In this document: piece after piece, positions 1 through 11,669 of the stretch
Position numbering within the stretch: position 1 is the stretch's first letter
Layout of the letters: each line of letters starts with the position of its first letter
Assembly (NCBI GenBank): GCA_030737835.1
Contig: CM060856.1
Location: 7,277,245-7,341,244, forward strand
Source: Acorus gramineus
Taxonomy: Eukaryota > Streptophyta > Magnoliopsida > Acorales > Acoraceae
Reading direction: 5' to 3'
DNA length: 64,000 nucleotides
Made by a program: the position numbers and the translations under genes
The notes under the pieces: model-generated
Told to the model about the DNA's origin: nothing
Database searches by the model: none
What the model saw: only the letters and a program-made list of their open reading frames with translations

Positions 1-1654
1 GAATCTAATCCTTTAGAACAAGTGATAACAAAGTTCAATGGTAATCATTCATATTTACAACTAATAATAATTTTTTATTATTATAAATTTTTGCTGTACA
101 AGAGTTTCTTTAAGTAGGCTTATTACTTTACAACAACAACAAAAAAAGTGTGAAACATAACTTTATTAATTACTGATATTCACGTTCAATATATAAATGC
201 AAGCCTTGAACGAATCTGGCAAATAATTTTTGAATGGAAACAAATCTAAGGTCCTTGTAATAAAGGTCCCACACAAAAACAAGAACCCAAGGAAAATTGT
301 TTGGCTGAATAAAAGAAACAAACACTTCAAATAGAATCTTTCAAATAGTCAAAGAAGCATATATTCGGTGTGTATCCGTAAATCATATGTGATAATATAA
401 TAAATTAATAAGGATAATTTAATTATTTTTTAAATATATGTAAAAAATTATATGTTAAGTGTGATAATTGATATCAGTTCTTTATATCACAAAAATATCA
501 TTCAAACTTAACTAATGCAATAAAAAGCATAAACACAACAATTCAGGGAAGCAAAGAAAAAGTGGTCCTTAGAGTATTCTAATGATGTTAACCATCAAGA
601 CAAAAGGAAAAGATGTTAATACAAGATTTTATGTCCCATTCCCACAACAAATTTCCTCACAATTTATAAGGGGTCCCCATATTAAGAACAAATAAAGAAG
701 AAAAGCATGACAGTGACACAGAACGTATCTCATATACACTTATCACTTACTGAGTTTCATGAACTTAAATGACCATCACAACTCCACATTGTCGAATAAT
801 TATATTATAAATTCCTTGAAGATATGAGGCTGCATAAAACATTGGGAAAAATTTGCAGCATACAGACAGACCTTTTTTGGATTACAAAATGCTTCTACAT
901 GTATGTAGAGACATGTATAAACTATAAAGGAGAAAACCATGTCCTACCTACCTCTCAAATCGATGTTGGTGAGACTTTCATCTTTCATTTATATCAAAAT
1001 TATGAATAAATGGTTTTTATATATTTTCCATTCTTTTATGAAAAATGTTACATTCAGTTTATTTTACAATACAAAACGCAGTTTATCCATGTATTCATTT
1101 TTTTAAAATGATATATTTCATATAATGAATTATGTGCTTTTTTATACAAGAAGAATTATATACTTCAATAAATTGAATGATATTATTATAATGAGTGTGA
1201 AAAAATTTCAATGAAATATAGTTACAGTGAATAGAAGAGATTAACGAGATATATAAGATTGTATGGTGGGCTTTTTTTTTTACTAAAAAAACATCTGGGG
1301 CCAATGGTATTGGCCGGAAGGATATTGATGGGCCCAAGTTTATTATGGCTCTTGCCTTTATTTTTTCTTAAGTGTAATAGAGACATGTAGATGGTCTCCC
1401 TCCAACGCAATTTGCCAACCTATAGTGCATTACTTAAACATTTTGCGTGTGATTTTGATTGATGATGCAGACAATTTAACTGTAGGTCTAATGTTGTAGG
1501 TTGTTATTTCCTACTACCAATATATCTTTATAATATAATATTTATTCCAAAAATAAAATAGATATCTTTATAATATATTAGCTTTCAAGATCAAATCTTC
1601 CGAAAACAGTTCCACGCGTAAAGTCTATTTTATGTAGAGAAGTGTCTACTTCCA
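1..1654. other. AT-rich intergenic DNA, no gene seen
   Basis: No open reading frame here resembles a known protein. The longest frames are short, AT-rich and lack splice context. The stretch is probably old decayed repeat, but no terminal repeats or target duplications could be paired. Confidence 0.5.
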
Positions 1655-1664
1655 TTAAAAAAAA

Positions 1665-4570
1665 GGGTAATTAGCACTTTTAACCTCATAAAAATGAAAA
1701 TTCTCAAAAATAGCTCTGTCCGTCGAATATTAGCAAAAACTAGACCCATTGACCCGATCAGCATTTCCACGTCAGCGTTGACCTTTTTTTTTTTAATGTT
1801 TATATTGAAGATGGATTATATATAATCCGTCTCCAGTGTTTTGCCTGATTAACAAGGAAGACAGATTATATATAAGCCGTCTAAAATTCCATGAATTCGT
1901 GAAAATGCAAGGGAGACGGTATATATTTATACTGGAGACGTTTAAAATCCCTTGCACTTTTGCTTTAATTTTTTTTTCTTTTTGTTGAAACATATAATAA
2001 ATCCTGCTTGAACATATATGAAAATTTATGAAAATCATGCTTGAATGAAATAAAACAACTTAAATGAAATAAAACACAAGTTGCATAAATACAATCACTT
2101 CATTACTGTTTCTGAACACACATGAAAGTTCATATATATAATAAACATATCTTAAGTTCTATAAATACAGTTATCCAAAAAATTTAATAAATCCTTTCTT
2201 TTTGGCTTTCCTCGGAGTAGGAGGTGTTGATGACGAGGGTACGTCGATAGCTGTAGAAGATGGCAAAACTGAATGAGCCAAAGTGATAAATGGTTCGTCC
2301 GATCCCCGACTGACAGTAGTAAAAGTGCACCAAATTCTGCGTGGTCCACGAACATATGTTTGGAGTGTTATCTCTGGAGCTTGATCTGAAACTGGAGCTA
2401 GTTTTCGTGGCTGCTCATCCAATTCTGACTCGAGTCGTACATCACCAAAGAACTCATCAATTGTGAATTCAGTGTCAGCTCCTAGCCCAAATGCACTGTC
2501 ATTAATGACATCCTTGGAGTAATCATCATCATCTGTAGCTGCACTGGAGGTACTCGATGGTTGTTCCCTTTCCCCCATCATCACCTTTGCATAATCACGT
2601 GCCACAACAATTAAACGTCTTCACTCATCATAATTGGGGTACAACACCAAACCCCTTGTAAGCACCTCACTAATATTCTGTGTAACTCCCCACCTGTTAT
2701 TAAAAGTTTAATTAAGATAAGTGGTTTTAAAATCATTTATCACTTTATAAAAATGTAACAGATGTTTAAGAAATTACCGAATGTTGTGCGACATAGCCTA
2801 GAGGGTGGTGTGGGGGTGGTAGAGGTGTGATATGTCTGATTGTTCTCTCACAATACCGCTCCATATATCTCCTCGAACTCTGGGTACGACAGAATTGGTG
2901 GATGTGATCCAAGTGTTGGTGCCAACGCTCGATATAAGTTTGGTGATATACCATCCAATTGGTAACCTGTCTACATCGTCTGTTCACCCGGTCGATGACC
3001 TCTACAGTAAATGGTATGTCTTGATGCGCCCCAAATTGACGTGTGACTCGATTGGGCACATGCATCTCCACAATATCAAAGCAAATGAGTGGGACCCTAG
3101 CCAATCACAACTCCATATGATCCCTACAAGCAGGTGGCAGTATCTCATATGTCCCAACATAAGGCTGTCATATAATCTACAAAAAAAATCCGAATTATAA
3201 TTAGTATCACAATCTTAATGAGTATATATTGTGTGTGCAATATAATAATAATGTTTGAATCACCTGTGACTCAAGCTGGTAGTCCAGTTGTACCCTATAG
3301 TATATCAAAACTCGTGATTTTTTATTAAACCTCTGAGTCACCTTTCACCTGATAGTGAGGAATTTAGTGAAATATGATCATCCATGAATTGATAATAGAT
3401 AATGAAAAATATGCATTACCTTGTTCCCAAAGGTCTATCTCCAAGCACAAAATGAGTCATGTAAGTCCGGTCGTCCCATGTGTAATCTCTCCCACGACCA
3501 TATCTGTGGCAACAAAAAAAGATATGAGTAACATTGATAAAAAGAATAAGTTCTACAAGGGAAACTTGGAGTTTTCATATTACCTGTAGCAGTGAATAAA
3601 ACCCATGAGATCCTGCCGACGTCCTCTCTCCAAGCACACTACCCTTGTACAGCGCTCTATACAAGTGGGCCAATGCAGCTGCACCCCAGGAATATCAGCC
3701 AGCATCATCCAAATCTCTAAGTAGATAAAAATAACATGCATATATCTTATTTCATGTGCCATCAGCGAAAATGGTGGATCCAAGAACAAATAAGATATAT
3801 GCACGTGCATACTGCTAGAGGATGTCGTCGTCTAAATCAATATCTGGTACAATGCTGAAGGTTTCTTTAAGCTAGGAGAGATAAATTGTACCACCCTTGA
3901 TCTTATCTGCAGGGGGGCCAACACCTAACAGCTCCTCACAAACGTCTCCCCAATCATCACAGTCTGTAATACCGGTCACTAGCTTGCCATCAATGGGGAG
4001 CACAGTCAGAACAGCAACATCTTGAAGTGTGATAGTCATCTCGCTATGTCGCAGATGAAATGTGTTGGTTTCTGGTCTCCATTTCTCAACGAGTGCTTGT
4101 AAAAGTCGATGATCTGATCTAGTATATCCCATCTCTGTCAAATAGTAAAATCTGGATGCCCTCACGTATGGCTCGATACATGGATCCATGACCTAGTGAT
4201 GCAATGCCACCATGTGGATCGTGAACTTCATGACATCAATCTGTGTCAAATTGAATTTATTCGTTAAATAAAATAATTTTGACCACAATAATAACACAAG
4301 AGATAAAATAATTCAATTGATATGCCGTCTCCCTTGCATTTTCACAGGTTCATGGAATTTTGAACGGGAGACGACTTATATATAATCTATCTCCCTTGTT
4401 AATTGGGCAAAACATAATCCGTCTCCAGTATAAACATTATAAAAAAAAAAAGAGCAAACGCTGACGTGGCAACGCTGACCGGGTCAACGGGGCTAATTTT
4501 TGCTAATATTCGATGGGCGGGGCTATTTTTGCGAATTTCATTTTTGTGGGGTTAAAATTGATAATTACCC
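1665..4570. mobile_element. TIR transposon carrying a plant mobile domain gene
   Basis: The two ends are long imperfect inverted repeats of about 250 bp. The left end opens gggtaattagcac and the right end closes with its imperfect complement, ending taattaccc. Both arms contain the same cassette of small palindromes around the motif tatatataa flanked by gagac/gtctc (left about 1805-1925, right about 4325-4435). Flanks are A-rich (taaaaaaaa on the left, ttaaaaata on the right), so a 9-bp target duplication is possible but not clean. The only cargo is a minus-strand plant mobile domain (PMD) gene; no transposase was found. Long inverted repeats fit a non-autonomous Mutator-like element, which is an inference. 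Confidence 0.7.
2171..4189 (-). pseudogene. Plant mobile domain (MAIN-like) protein, decayed
   Basis: This resembles the PMD family (MAIN/MAIL1-like and transposon-borne relatives). Reading on the minus strand, exons fit 4189-3594, 3503-3420, 3341-3264, 3176-2778 and 2693-2171 with GT/AG borders. Recognisable pieces are a helix-rich start, then LQDVAVLTVLPIDG, YSWGAAALAHLYRALYKG and FDIVEMHVPNRVTRQFG, ending in an acidic/serine-rich tail with a basic C-terminus. Exon 1 continues in one frame through four stops (after TIYLS, after DDDIL, before NKIYA and before YSWGAA). Further stops replace expected tryptophans near the start of exon 4 (two) and after PNYDE in the last exon (one). A one-base frame change also seems needed near 3630. 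It is therefore a pseudogene. Known functional relatives act in meristem maintenance and silencing; no function is claimed here. Confidence 0.75.
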
Positions 4571-4602
4571 TTAAAAATATTATATAATATATTTTATTTT
4601 TT

Positions 4603-5008
4603 AAAAAAAATCCATATAACTCTGTAAATTGCCTTAAATCCATATAACTCCATGACTCTTCCTAAAGTCCTAGTATACCAATGAGCCTCTACAATGTATA
4701 AAAAATATATAAAATCATTATTATCTACCCCTCCAAATAGGGTTTTATAATCTATCCAGATAAGTAAAATCGTTATTCATAGATGATATTTTCACCTTTT
4801 TAACAAATTATATGAGATTTTTGGTATACTATGTTTTCAGTCAGGATTAATCAAACGCAAAATATTCTTCATCTGTCAATGAAAGTTTAACTTATGGGTT
4901 TATTTAGATTTACATAGGTGCTTTTAGAAAGTTATATGGACTTTAGAAAAATTCAGAGAATTATATGGATTTCAGACGGCTTATATGGAGTTATTTAGAT
5001 TTTTCCCC
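4603..5008. repeat. Possible MITE with imperfect inverted ends
   Basis: The left end (aaatccatataactc) and the right end (gagttatttagattt) are imperfect inverted complements, and the motif catataactc recurs inside both arms. No coding content is present and no target duplication is clear. Confidence 0.4.
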
Positions 5009-5267
5009 CCTTTTTTTAATGAATCACATGTACCCTTTTATGTTAGAATGAAAAAGAATTAAATGACTCATATATTGAAACGTATATGTAATGAGATTAG
5101 TAGATTACATGTGGGTCCTACAATAATACATAAATATATTTTTCCATTTTTTTTATAAAAAAAACCTCGTATGCATGTATTAAATGAGAAGTTCATTTGA
5201 TGGTCAATTAACCAAACATATTGTATAAGATCGAATATTCGTATCATCTCTCACTTATAGCTTTGAT

Positions 5268-5287
5268 GTCGTCGTCGTCGTCGTCGT
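5268..5287. repeat. GTC trinucleotide microsatellite
   Basis: About six to seven perfect GTC units stand in otherwise AT-rich intergenic sequence. The surrounding 5009-5579 holds nothing else that could be identified. Confidence 0.9.
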
Positions 5288-5579
5288 TTGATAGTTAAGG
5301 CTCCTCAATTTTGTCATAACCTCAGTTTTGTCACAACATGTGATGGTCTTGTGCGCAACATCCCATGTGAACCAAAACATCTGAAATCATATACATGTGC
5401 AAATTAAGCCAACTTGAAGTCCTTTGTCTTTCTAGAGTTAAACATGTTTAAACAGGGTATACTATGTGAACTGTTAAAATTGTTTTTCATGCTTATTCAC
5501 ACAAAAACATTAATAAGTGCCTACACACATTTTTTTCATGTGAACCAAAACCCAGCTTCCTAACCAGATAGGCCTCAGA

Positions 5580-6842
5580 GTTAGGATCGGATCAACTAGC
5601 CTATCAACGGATTAGGTTTAGGTTGAGTCGAGGTGAACCCGTGGCTTGGGTCCACCAAACCCGGATCGGACCCGGGTAAACAGAAGAAAAAAAAGCATAT
5701 ATGTTGAATTAAAGTTTTCAATCTAAACATTGTAAGAAATTAAAGCATATATCACATTCAGAGATAACTCAATTCAAAACATATCACAATAAGGGAGAAT
5801 TAAAGAGATTATTTTCTGGAAGGGAAAGCATCGGGTTGTGGCCTTGCAGGCCTACGGCGGTGACGTCAAGCATCGGACATCAAGGGAGGGAGGGAGGGAG
5901 GGAAAGGACAGGAGATGGGAATGGGATGGGGTCGATCGTCGGGCGTCCGGAGAGAATGAGAGAGGGTAGAATGGGATGTTAAGATTTTGTGGTGGCTTCG
6001 AAGTTTAATATGGGATCAATGAAAAATGTCAAACATGTTAGGCCTCATTTAATAAATGGATAAATATTTAAGATAAGTTAATCTAATTTATAGGAATAGA
6101 AATACCATTTTTTTTTATCCAGATTTACATTTGGTAATGTATTTTGTTATCCTTATTTTCTGTGTTCTTATCCTTAACTTTGCATTTGGATCACTTGATT
6201 TAAAATATGGAATAATTTCAAAAAAAATTAAAAATATCAAGTCTACATTTTCTATTAATGAAGCATTAATATTATAGGTTTTGGTTTCATGAAGTTTTTA
6301 AATTATTTTTTTTTTAGAATGGCAGTCATAAAATTTGTCCATGTTTTACAAATGCGGTTAAAAAATGGGAATAAAGTCTGGTTCCACTTTTTATTTAGAA
6401 CAAAATATCCTCACTTTTTACCCTTGCTATATCCATTTTTTTTCTTATGCTATATGAGATAACATGTGATTTAATCAAATTATTTTCTTATCCCAACTTC
6501 TTATCTTAATGCCAAATCAGGCCTTAGATTTCGTGGGTTAACTCGAGGGTACTAACGGTTGGGGATTTTTGTGGGTTTAAAACTTTATATGGGCTTTGGG
6601 TTTGGGCTTTAGCATTTTTTGTGGGTAACTTAAGGGGTTGGACTTGGGTCATGGCAGCAAAAAATTAGGGGGTTCGGATTCAAATCCATATAGGATTTGG
6701 TCAGGGTAGACCCGAACCCGCTCCGTCTGGATGGCAGGTCCATATTGGGTCTCAAGTCTTCTGGGTTAGGTATTTTACAGTTTTTATCAAGTCGGGTCCG
6801 AATCGATCCATGACCCATTAATAGGTCTACGACCAACCCTAC
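5580..6842. mobile_element. Degenerate hAT-like non-autonomous element
   Basis: The left end (ttaggatcggatcaac...) and the complement of the right end (gtagggttggtcgtag...) are imperfect inverted repeats of about 28 bp. Subterminal parts are rich in the words gggtttgg and gacccg, as in many degenerate hAT elements of plants. A GC-richer patch near 5830-5960 includes a run of ggga repeats. A Tourist-like MITE is nested at 6041-6523. The short frame at 6630-6836 is not a gene. No convincing 8-bp duplication was found. Confidence 0.4.
6041..6523. mobile_element. Tourist-like (PIF/Harbinger) MITE
   Basis: The ends are ggcctcattt and the complement ggcctgattt, with TTA on both flanks (6038-6040 and 6524-6526). 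The 483-bp body is AT-rich with no coding content. The three-base TTA duplication and the GG...CC ends are diagnostic of PIF/Harbinger-derived MITEs. Confidence 0.85.
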
Positions 6843-6890
6843 TCATAAATTTGGCCCGTCACAAATTCATGTCCCATGGGACATCCCAAT

Positions 6891-7717
6891 AGAACCGGGT
6901 TAGATCCAACACTCGTTGGACAATTCGACTGTCAAACGAATTTTAGACCGTTTGATCCATATTTATTAAAATTGACACATTAAAAGAAATTATATTTTAG
7001 ATGTTCTGTAATTACATATGTTAAACCAAATTTATCATTTAATTAAATTACAATTGTTTTCCATTTTAGAAACTTCACTATTCCTTCTCCTCCTCCTCGC
7101 CCTTCTCCTCCTCTTATACTTTTCTCCTCCATTAACCCCTCTTGATGACTCATACCAATAGCCGATTAATGATGACATTATCCTTCATGGGTGCAATTAA
7201 ATTCCTGGGTTGTTGCTTAGGGAAGTGATAGCATATATGTATGGAAAAAAGGGCTCAAATATACACAACAAATTGACAGTAGAACAAACCGTGATGATGC
7301 AAGCTTATTATTAAAAATAAAAGTTTACACGTGGAGTACAATCAAGTCACAAATACATGAACAATCACTTCTATAAAAACTACCAAGACATAACATCTTC
7401 AATTACAACGATACACAAAAGAGGTCGTCAATAAGAAAGTTGAGCGAGAGGAGAGAAGGTGTGTGGCAATCAGTTTGAGCGTCGAGAAGGGTTAATGGAT
7501 GAGGAGAAAAGTCTAAGAGGAGGAAAAGGGCTTGGGAGAAGGAGAAGGAGAAGGGTGAATAGAATATAGAAGTTTCTAAAATGAGAAAAATTGAAATATA
7601 ATTAAATGTTAAATTTGAGTTAAAATATTTAATTACAGAATATCTCAAATATAATAGCTTTGATGTGTCAACTTTAATGTATTTAGAACAAACAAGTGTT
7701 GGGCCTAACCTGGTTCT
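6891..7717. mobile_element. Foldback Mutator-type element with perfect 9-bp duplication
   Basis: The element is flanked by identical catcccaat at 6882-6890 and 7718-7726. It begins agaaccgggttag and ends with the complement of agaaccaggttag. The arms (about 6891-7145 and 7470-7717) are imperfect inverted copies that include a pyrimidine-rich tract with repeated ctcctc. About 320 bp of loop separates them. There is no transposase. The 9-bp duplication plus long inverted arms indicates a non-autonomous Mutator-like element. The minus-strand frame at 7403-7720 is just the arm read through. Confidence 0.9.
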
Positions 7718-8738
7718 CATCCCAATAGCCTCAGAATCACATGGTTGAGCAACAATATTAAAACAAGCCGATAAAAATGGTGATTAATTATTGATGATAA
7801 AAATAACAAGGAAAATACGAGAAAGAGTTGTTATTGTTGTCATATGCAGTCTCAACATGTTTTGAATTTGTTTAAATGCATATATTCGTTTAATAAAATA
7901 TATACATTTATACAAAAATAAAGCTTATATTCAATTGAATTGAATGTCATCATACCTTTTTGTTAAATAAAATATATGCTCAATCAATTAGGGGCCGTTT
8001 GGTTCAGCGGAAAGCTGATTTTAAGTCCTGATTTATAAGTGCAGATTGTATAAGTTCTGATAAGTTTTAATCAGTTCAGAAGAAAAACTGTTTGGTTCAG
8101 CGGAAATTATAAGCACTTATTGCAAATAAGTGTGTTTGGTTCAGTACTGAAGAGTAGAGCTTATGACAAGGGTGTTTTGGTCCATTTAATAAGTGCTGAA
8201 TGTAATTTGATGTTTGGTTGAAAACTTGATTATTTACTTATTTTTTCTATTTATTAAAAAAAGATATTTTATTAAATGTCTATTTAATAAATTATTAGAT
8301 ACTACAGTTTCATTACTTATTAGAACCTGATACAAGCTTATATAGATTTACAAAAAAATAACTCAAGACATAATGACTTTTCATGATGTGGTAAATATGC
8401 AATCTATATTTACCAATTTTGAAATATCATAACAATCACATACCTGTCAACTTTTTTTTGACAACTCTCATCTACAACCTGATACAAAGTGGCATATCCT
8501 GTCATGCTACACATTATAAATACAAGAGAATAATAAAAACACTTTATGATTCAAAAATAAAAACCTGTAGATCATCAAATTCCTCCAAACCAAGAAAAGG
8601 TAATACTTATGCTACATATGTTTTCATGCTACAATAGATAGCCACATGAGTATGTTACAACATTCTCAAATAAAAAAAAAGTTTCAGATCATTAAATATT
8701 TACATTACAGTGCTGGTTTCATAATCCAACTTCTACAG

Positions 8739-8966
8739 TCATTTGATGGCCAAGAGTACAAGCAAAAAAAAGATCACAAACACCATCAATATGATACATA
8801 TGCATGAACAACATCCAAAGATGAGTATCCCTATGGGGCGTTGAACTGCGACGGCCTTCTCAACCTTCTCCTGAGCTGGCACCTGGTAAGCCTCGGGTCC
8901 GTGCGCCCGACGCACTTCATCAACCCACACAAAGCATTGTTTAGTCAATGTATTGTATGCAAACAC
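8739..8966 (-). pseudogene. C-terminal exon resembling GRF-type zinc-finger membrane proteins
   Basis: The 75-residue frame contains QCFVWVDEV, matching the end of the GRF zinc-finger signature (C followed by F-x-W-x-DE). It is followed by a short charged linker and a strongly hydrophobic stretch (FGCCSCICIILMVFVIFFLL) close to the stop. Small plant proteins with a GRF finger and a C-terminal membrane helix are common and are often repeat-associated. An acceptor-like site lies just upstream on the minus strand near 8967. The N-terminal part with the first zinc ligands was not found, so this is called a fragment. Alternative: a real last exon of a gene starting near 11,400. Confidence 0.4.
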
Positions 8967-9706
8967 TCGTCAAGTAATTTTTATCATAGATCGTTCTGAC
9001 ACATGGTTGCCTTGAGTTCCTTAAGTTACAAAATCGTAAAGACGATTATGCGATATGTAAATCAATGAAAGATCAACTTATGCTTCTAAAGACTTCCAAT
9101 TGATCATCATGAAAGTTATACTGATATTAAAAAAAAAACAGCAGAAAACAGTGAGCCTGGCTGGAGAAATCAATGGCATGTAAAAGTTCCAAACTAGAAA
9201 TGGATAATTATAGAAGCCAAACAAAGGTTTTGATTGTAGAGTCCCTCAATTGAATTTAGGAAACATGAGCAGTACATTTAGCAATTTCAGAAATTTGATA
9301 TCAACATACAAACTATAGGTGTTCTACAATAAGGTCAAGATTTGGCATTGTGGACCAGGGCATGTTGTTTTAGTATTTCACTTGTAGAATAAGATCCATG
9401 TCAGGTTAATGTTCATGTTTGTTAATTATGAGCGAGTCACACATGCAATTCATTTGTCTTCATATGAGTTGCATAGACTGTGGATGCAATATGTAACTTT
9501 GCTAAAGTTATTACATGAATATTTTTATACAATGGTATAAATAGGTCTTGATTCTATACTCCTTACATAGTAAAGTTGACTTATAAGCTAACTAGGTGAC
9601 ACACATTTCATAACAACAGAAAACTTGCTTTCCTATGGATTTAATCAGCTTCAATTATCTCCCCCCCCACCCCCCATTGAAACTCACTCTCCACTCAAAA
9701 CCCACC

Positions 9707-9956
9707 TATAAAAACCCCTCCCAACCCTCCAAACCTTTCCACCACAACCTCCCAAAGCAACACAAAAAAAAAAAAAAAAACAAACACAAACACACACACA
9801 AAGAGAGAGAGACCTTTCCCTCCAAAAACAATGGCAGAGCCTCTACTAGTAGACTCAGAGAAACCTAAACTAAACCCTTCCAAACCATTCAACAAGGTCT
9901 TCATCATGATCATCTCCCTCCCCCTCCTTTACTTAACTAAAGCTGGCCAGAGATGA
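9707..9956 (+). other. Promoter-like stretch plus first-exon-like ORF inside the PIF element
   Basis: A TATA box (tataaaaa, 9707-9714) lies about 120 bp before an ATG at 9831. The leader between them is CA- and GA-rich, typical of plant 5' UTRs. The ORF gives 41 residues starting MAEPLLVDSEKPKLNPSKPF and continuing into a short hydrophobic stretch, then a stop at 9956. A possible donor follows AACAAG at about 9900. The protein family was not recognised. Its orientation is opposite to the GRF-like exon of the same element, so it may be a captured first exon. Confidence 0.35.
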
Positions 9957-11170
9957 ACTTAAGCATATAGGAAACTAAAAAAACACACATCTAAACCAAC
10001 CACTCATTCATAGTATTGGTTATTTTGTTCACTGAGGGTTCAAAGAAAAATCATCCGCTGAAAGTAAATGAGTTATATATAGACACACACACATACAATT
10101 TTTTATTTTTTTTTGAATTCCAGTAAGAAAATGTAGAAAGAAAAAGAATCCTAATAACTATAGGAATGGAAATTACCATCTTGGTTTCGCTTCAGTAAAA
10201 AGTTTCAGTGAATTCTAATCAGATAAATCAGTCTAATCAAATATTGGCAGTAATAACAGACCACTTATTTTTTTCGATAATTAAAGCCCTTCAGAAATTT
10301 TTTGTTGTGGTACAAATCTGCAGACTAAACCATACAAACTGATAAGCATAATAAAAAAATTACCCTTACCCGACTTACAATTCAAGTATTCAACAACAAA
10401 TGCTTCAGGAATAAAATGGTAAAACAAAACCTCAAAAATCTAAGCACATTCAAAGCCTTAATCATGAACACAAGCTAAAAAAAAGACCACATTAGAAAGT
10501 TCAATAATCCAAACCCTTTAGAATTCCCAACTATTTTACACATTTTCATAAGAATTGGTATGCATTGATAATCGAAAAGCATCGCAGAAGGAAATTTTGA
10601 TCAGGTAAGAGCATGGTAACAAAAGATGACTAAGTACTTAATTCTTGGCTAGAAACTATTAAAGAAAACTGTTTAAATTAACAAACCACACCAACATTTC
10701 TTACAGTCCATCCTTATCTAAAAGGGGTCATCAGTGTGCAAAATTTGACAAACATGAACAACATATATGTACAACATTGGAACGATGGGTTAAGGCCAAA
10801 ACTGCACAGATTAAACACAATCCTACACAGCATGGACACCACTAATAAGTAAAACCTGTAAATTAATTCACTGGAATGAGGACTAGAACCCCTAAAAATC
10901 AGTTCAGAATGTTTTTTTTCGAATATAGGGTTCAGAGTACAAAAAGTATACCTCGGATCGGTCTCTGATTCGATGGGTATGGCCTGATGCGGCGAGGGGT
11001 GGTTCCTGAAGGGACGAGGATGGCCTGATGCGGCGGATCCCGGGTTTTTGAACTTGATCTGTCGTGGAGAATGGAAGAGGAGAGCTGATCGACTTGCTGT
11101 GCTGCTCGATCTGCCGAAGATGAGAGGTCGATGATGGTCGAAGGAGCAGATGAGCACGAAAGGACGGGGC

Positions 11171-11350
11171 GGAGCAGATTCTCGGACCTCCGTGACGGGG
11201 CGGAGCAGATTCTCGGACGGAGCTGATGGGGCGGAGCAGATTCACGGACGGAGGCGACGGGGCGGAGCAGATTCTCGGACGAAGGTGCCGGGGCGGAGCA
11301 GATTCTCGGACGGAGGTGACAGGGCGGAGCACATTCTCGGACGGGGTGGT
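11171..11350. repeat. 31-bp minisatellite, about six units
   Basis: The word ggagcagattctcgga (and close variants) starts at 11171, 11202, 11233, 11264, 11295 and 11326, a constant 31-bp spacing. The unit is GC-rich (core cggggcggagcag). Since 31 is not a multiple of three, long frames through it on either strand change reading at each unit and are unlikely to be coding. It sits downstream of a minus-strand TATA-like box (11421-11430), so it would form a leader of any transcript from there. Confidence 0.9.
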
Positions 11351-11669
11351 GGTGAAATCGTGGATTTTAGGGTTAGGTTTTGAAAATGTTATGTTTGAGG
11401 AGAGAGAGAATGAAAGTTGGTTTATATATGTGTGGTAATATGTGGTTTTCAGTGGGGGCATTTTGGTCTTTTGGCTTGACAGAAACGCTTAAGACGGAAT
11501 GAAAAGTGTGGGACGAGGGACTGAGAATTTTCAGACGTAAAACCTGATTAAGGGCTTATATTCAGTATTTTTTTTGTCCCCAACCAAACACACTTCACCT
11601 CAAAAAGTACTTATTTTCAGCTTTCAGCTGAATAAGCACTGAAATAGGTTTGAACCAAACTGCCCCTTA

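Larger units (their letters stand above)
7991..11666. mobile_element. 3.7-kb PIF/Harbinger-type element with gene-like cargo
   Basis: The left end is ggggccgtttggttca and the complement of the right end is ggggcagtttggttca. TTA flanks both sides (7988-7990 and 11667-11669). The word gtttggttcag recurs three times in the first 150 bp, as expected for subterminal transposase-binding repeats. No PIF transposase or Myb-like ORF could be read. Instead it holds a C-terminal exon resembling plant GRF zinc-finger proteins (minus, 8739-8966), a promoter-like stretch and first-exon-like ORF on the opposite strand (9707-9956), a 31-bp minisatellite and a TATA-like promoter at the right end. It is most simply a non-autonomous element that captured or grew gene sequence. 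Confidence 0.75.

Noticed and set aside
824-1009. Small plus-strand ORF of 61 codons
   Set aside because: AT-rich, no similarity, no promoter or splice context.
10904-11461. A 185-residue Pro/Arg/Ser-rich minus-strand frame through the minisatellite
   Set aside because: The 31-bp unit shifts the frame every copy, so the peptide is not a true protein repeat; more likely leader sequence.
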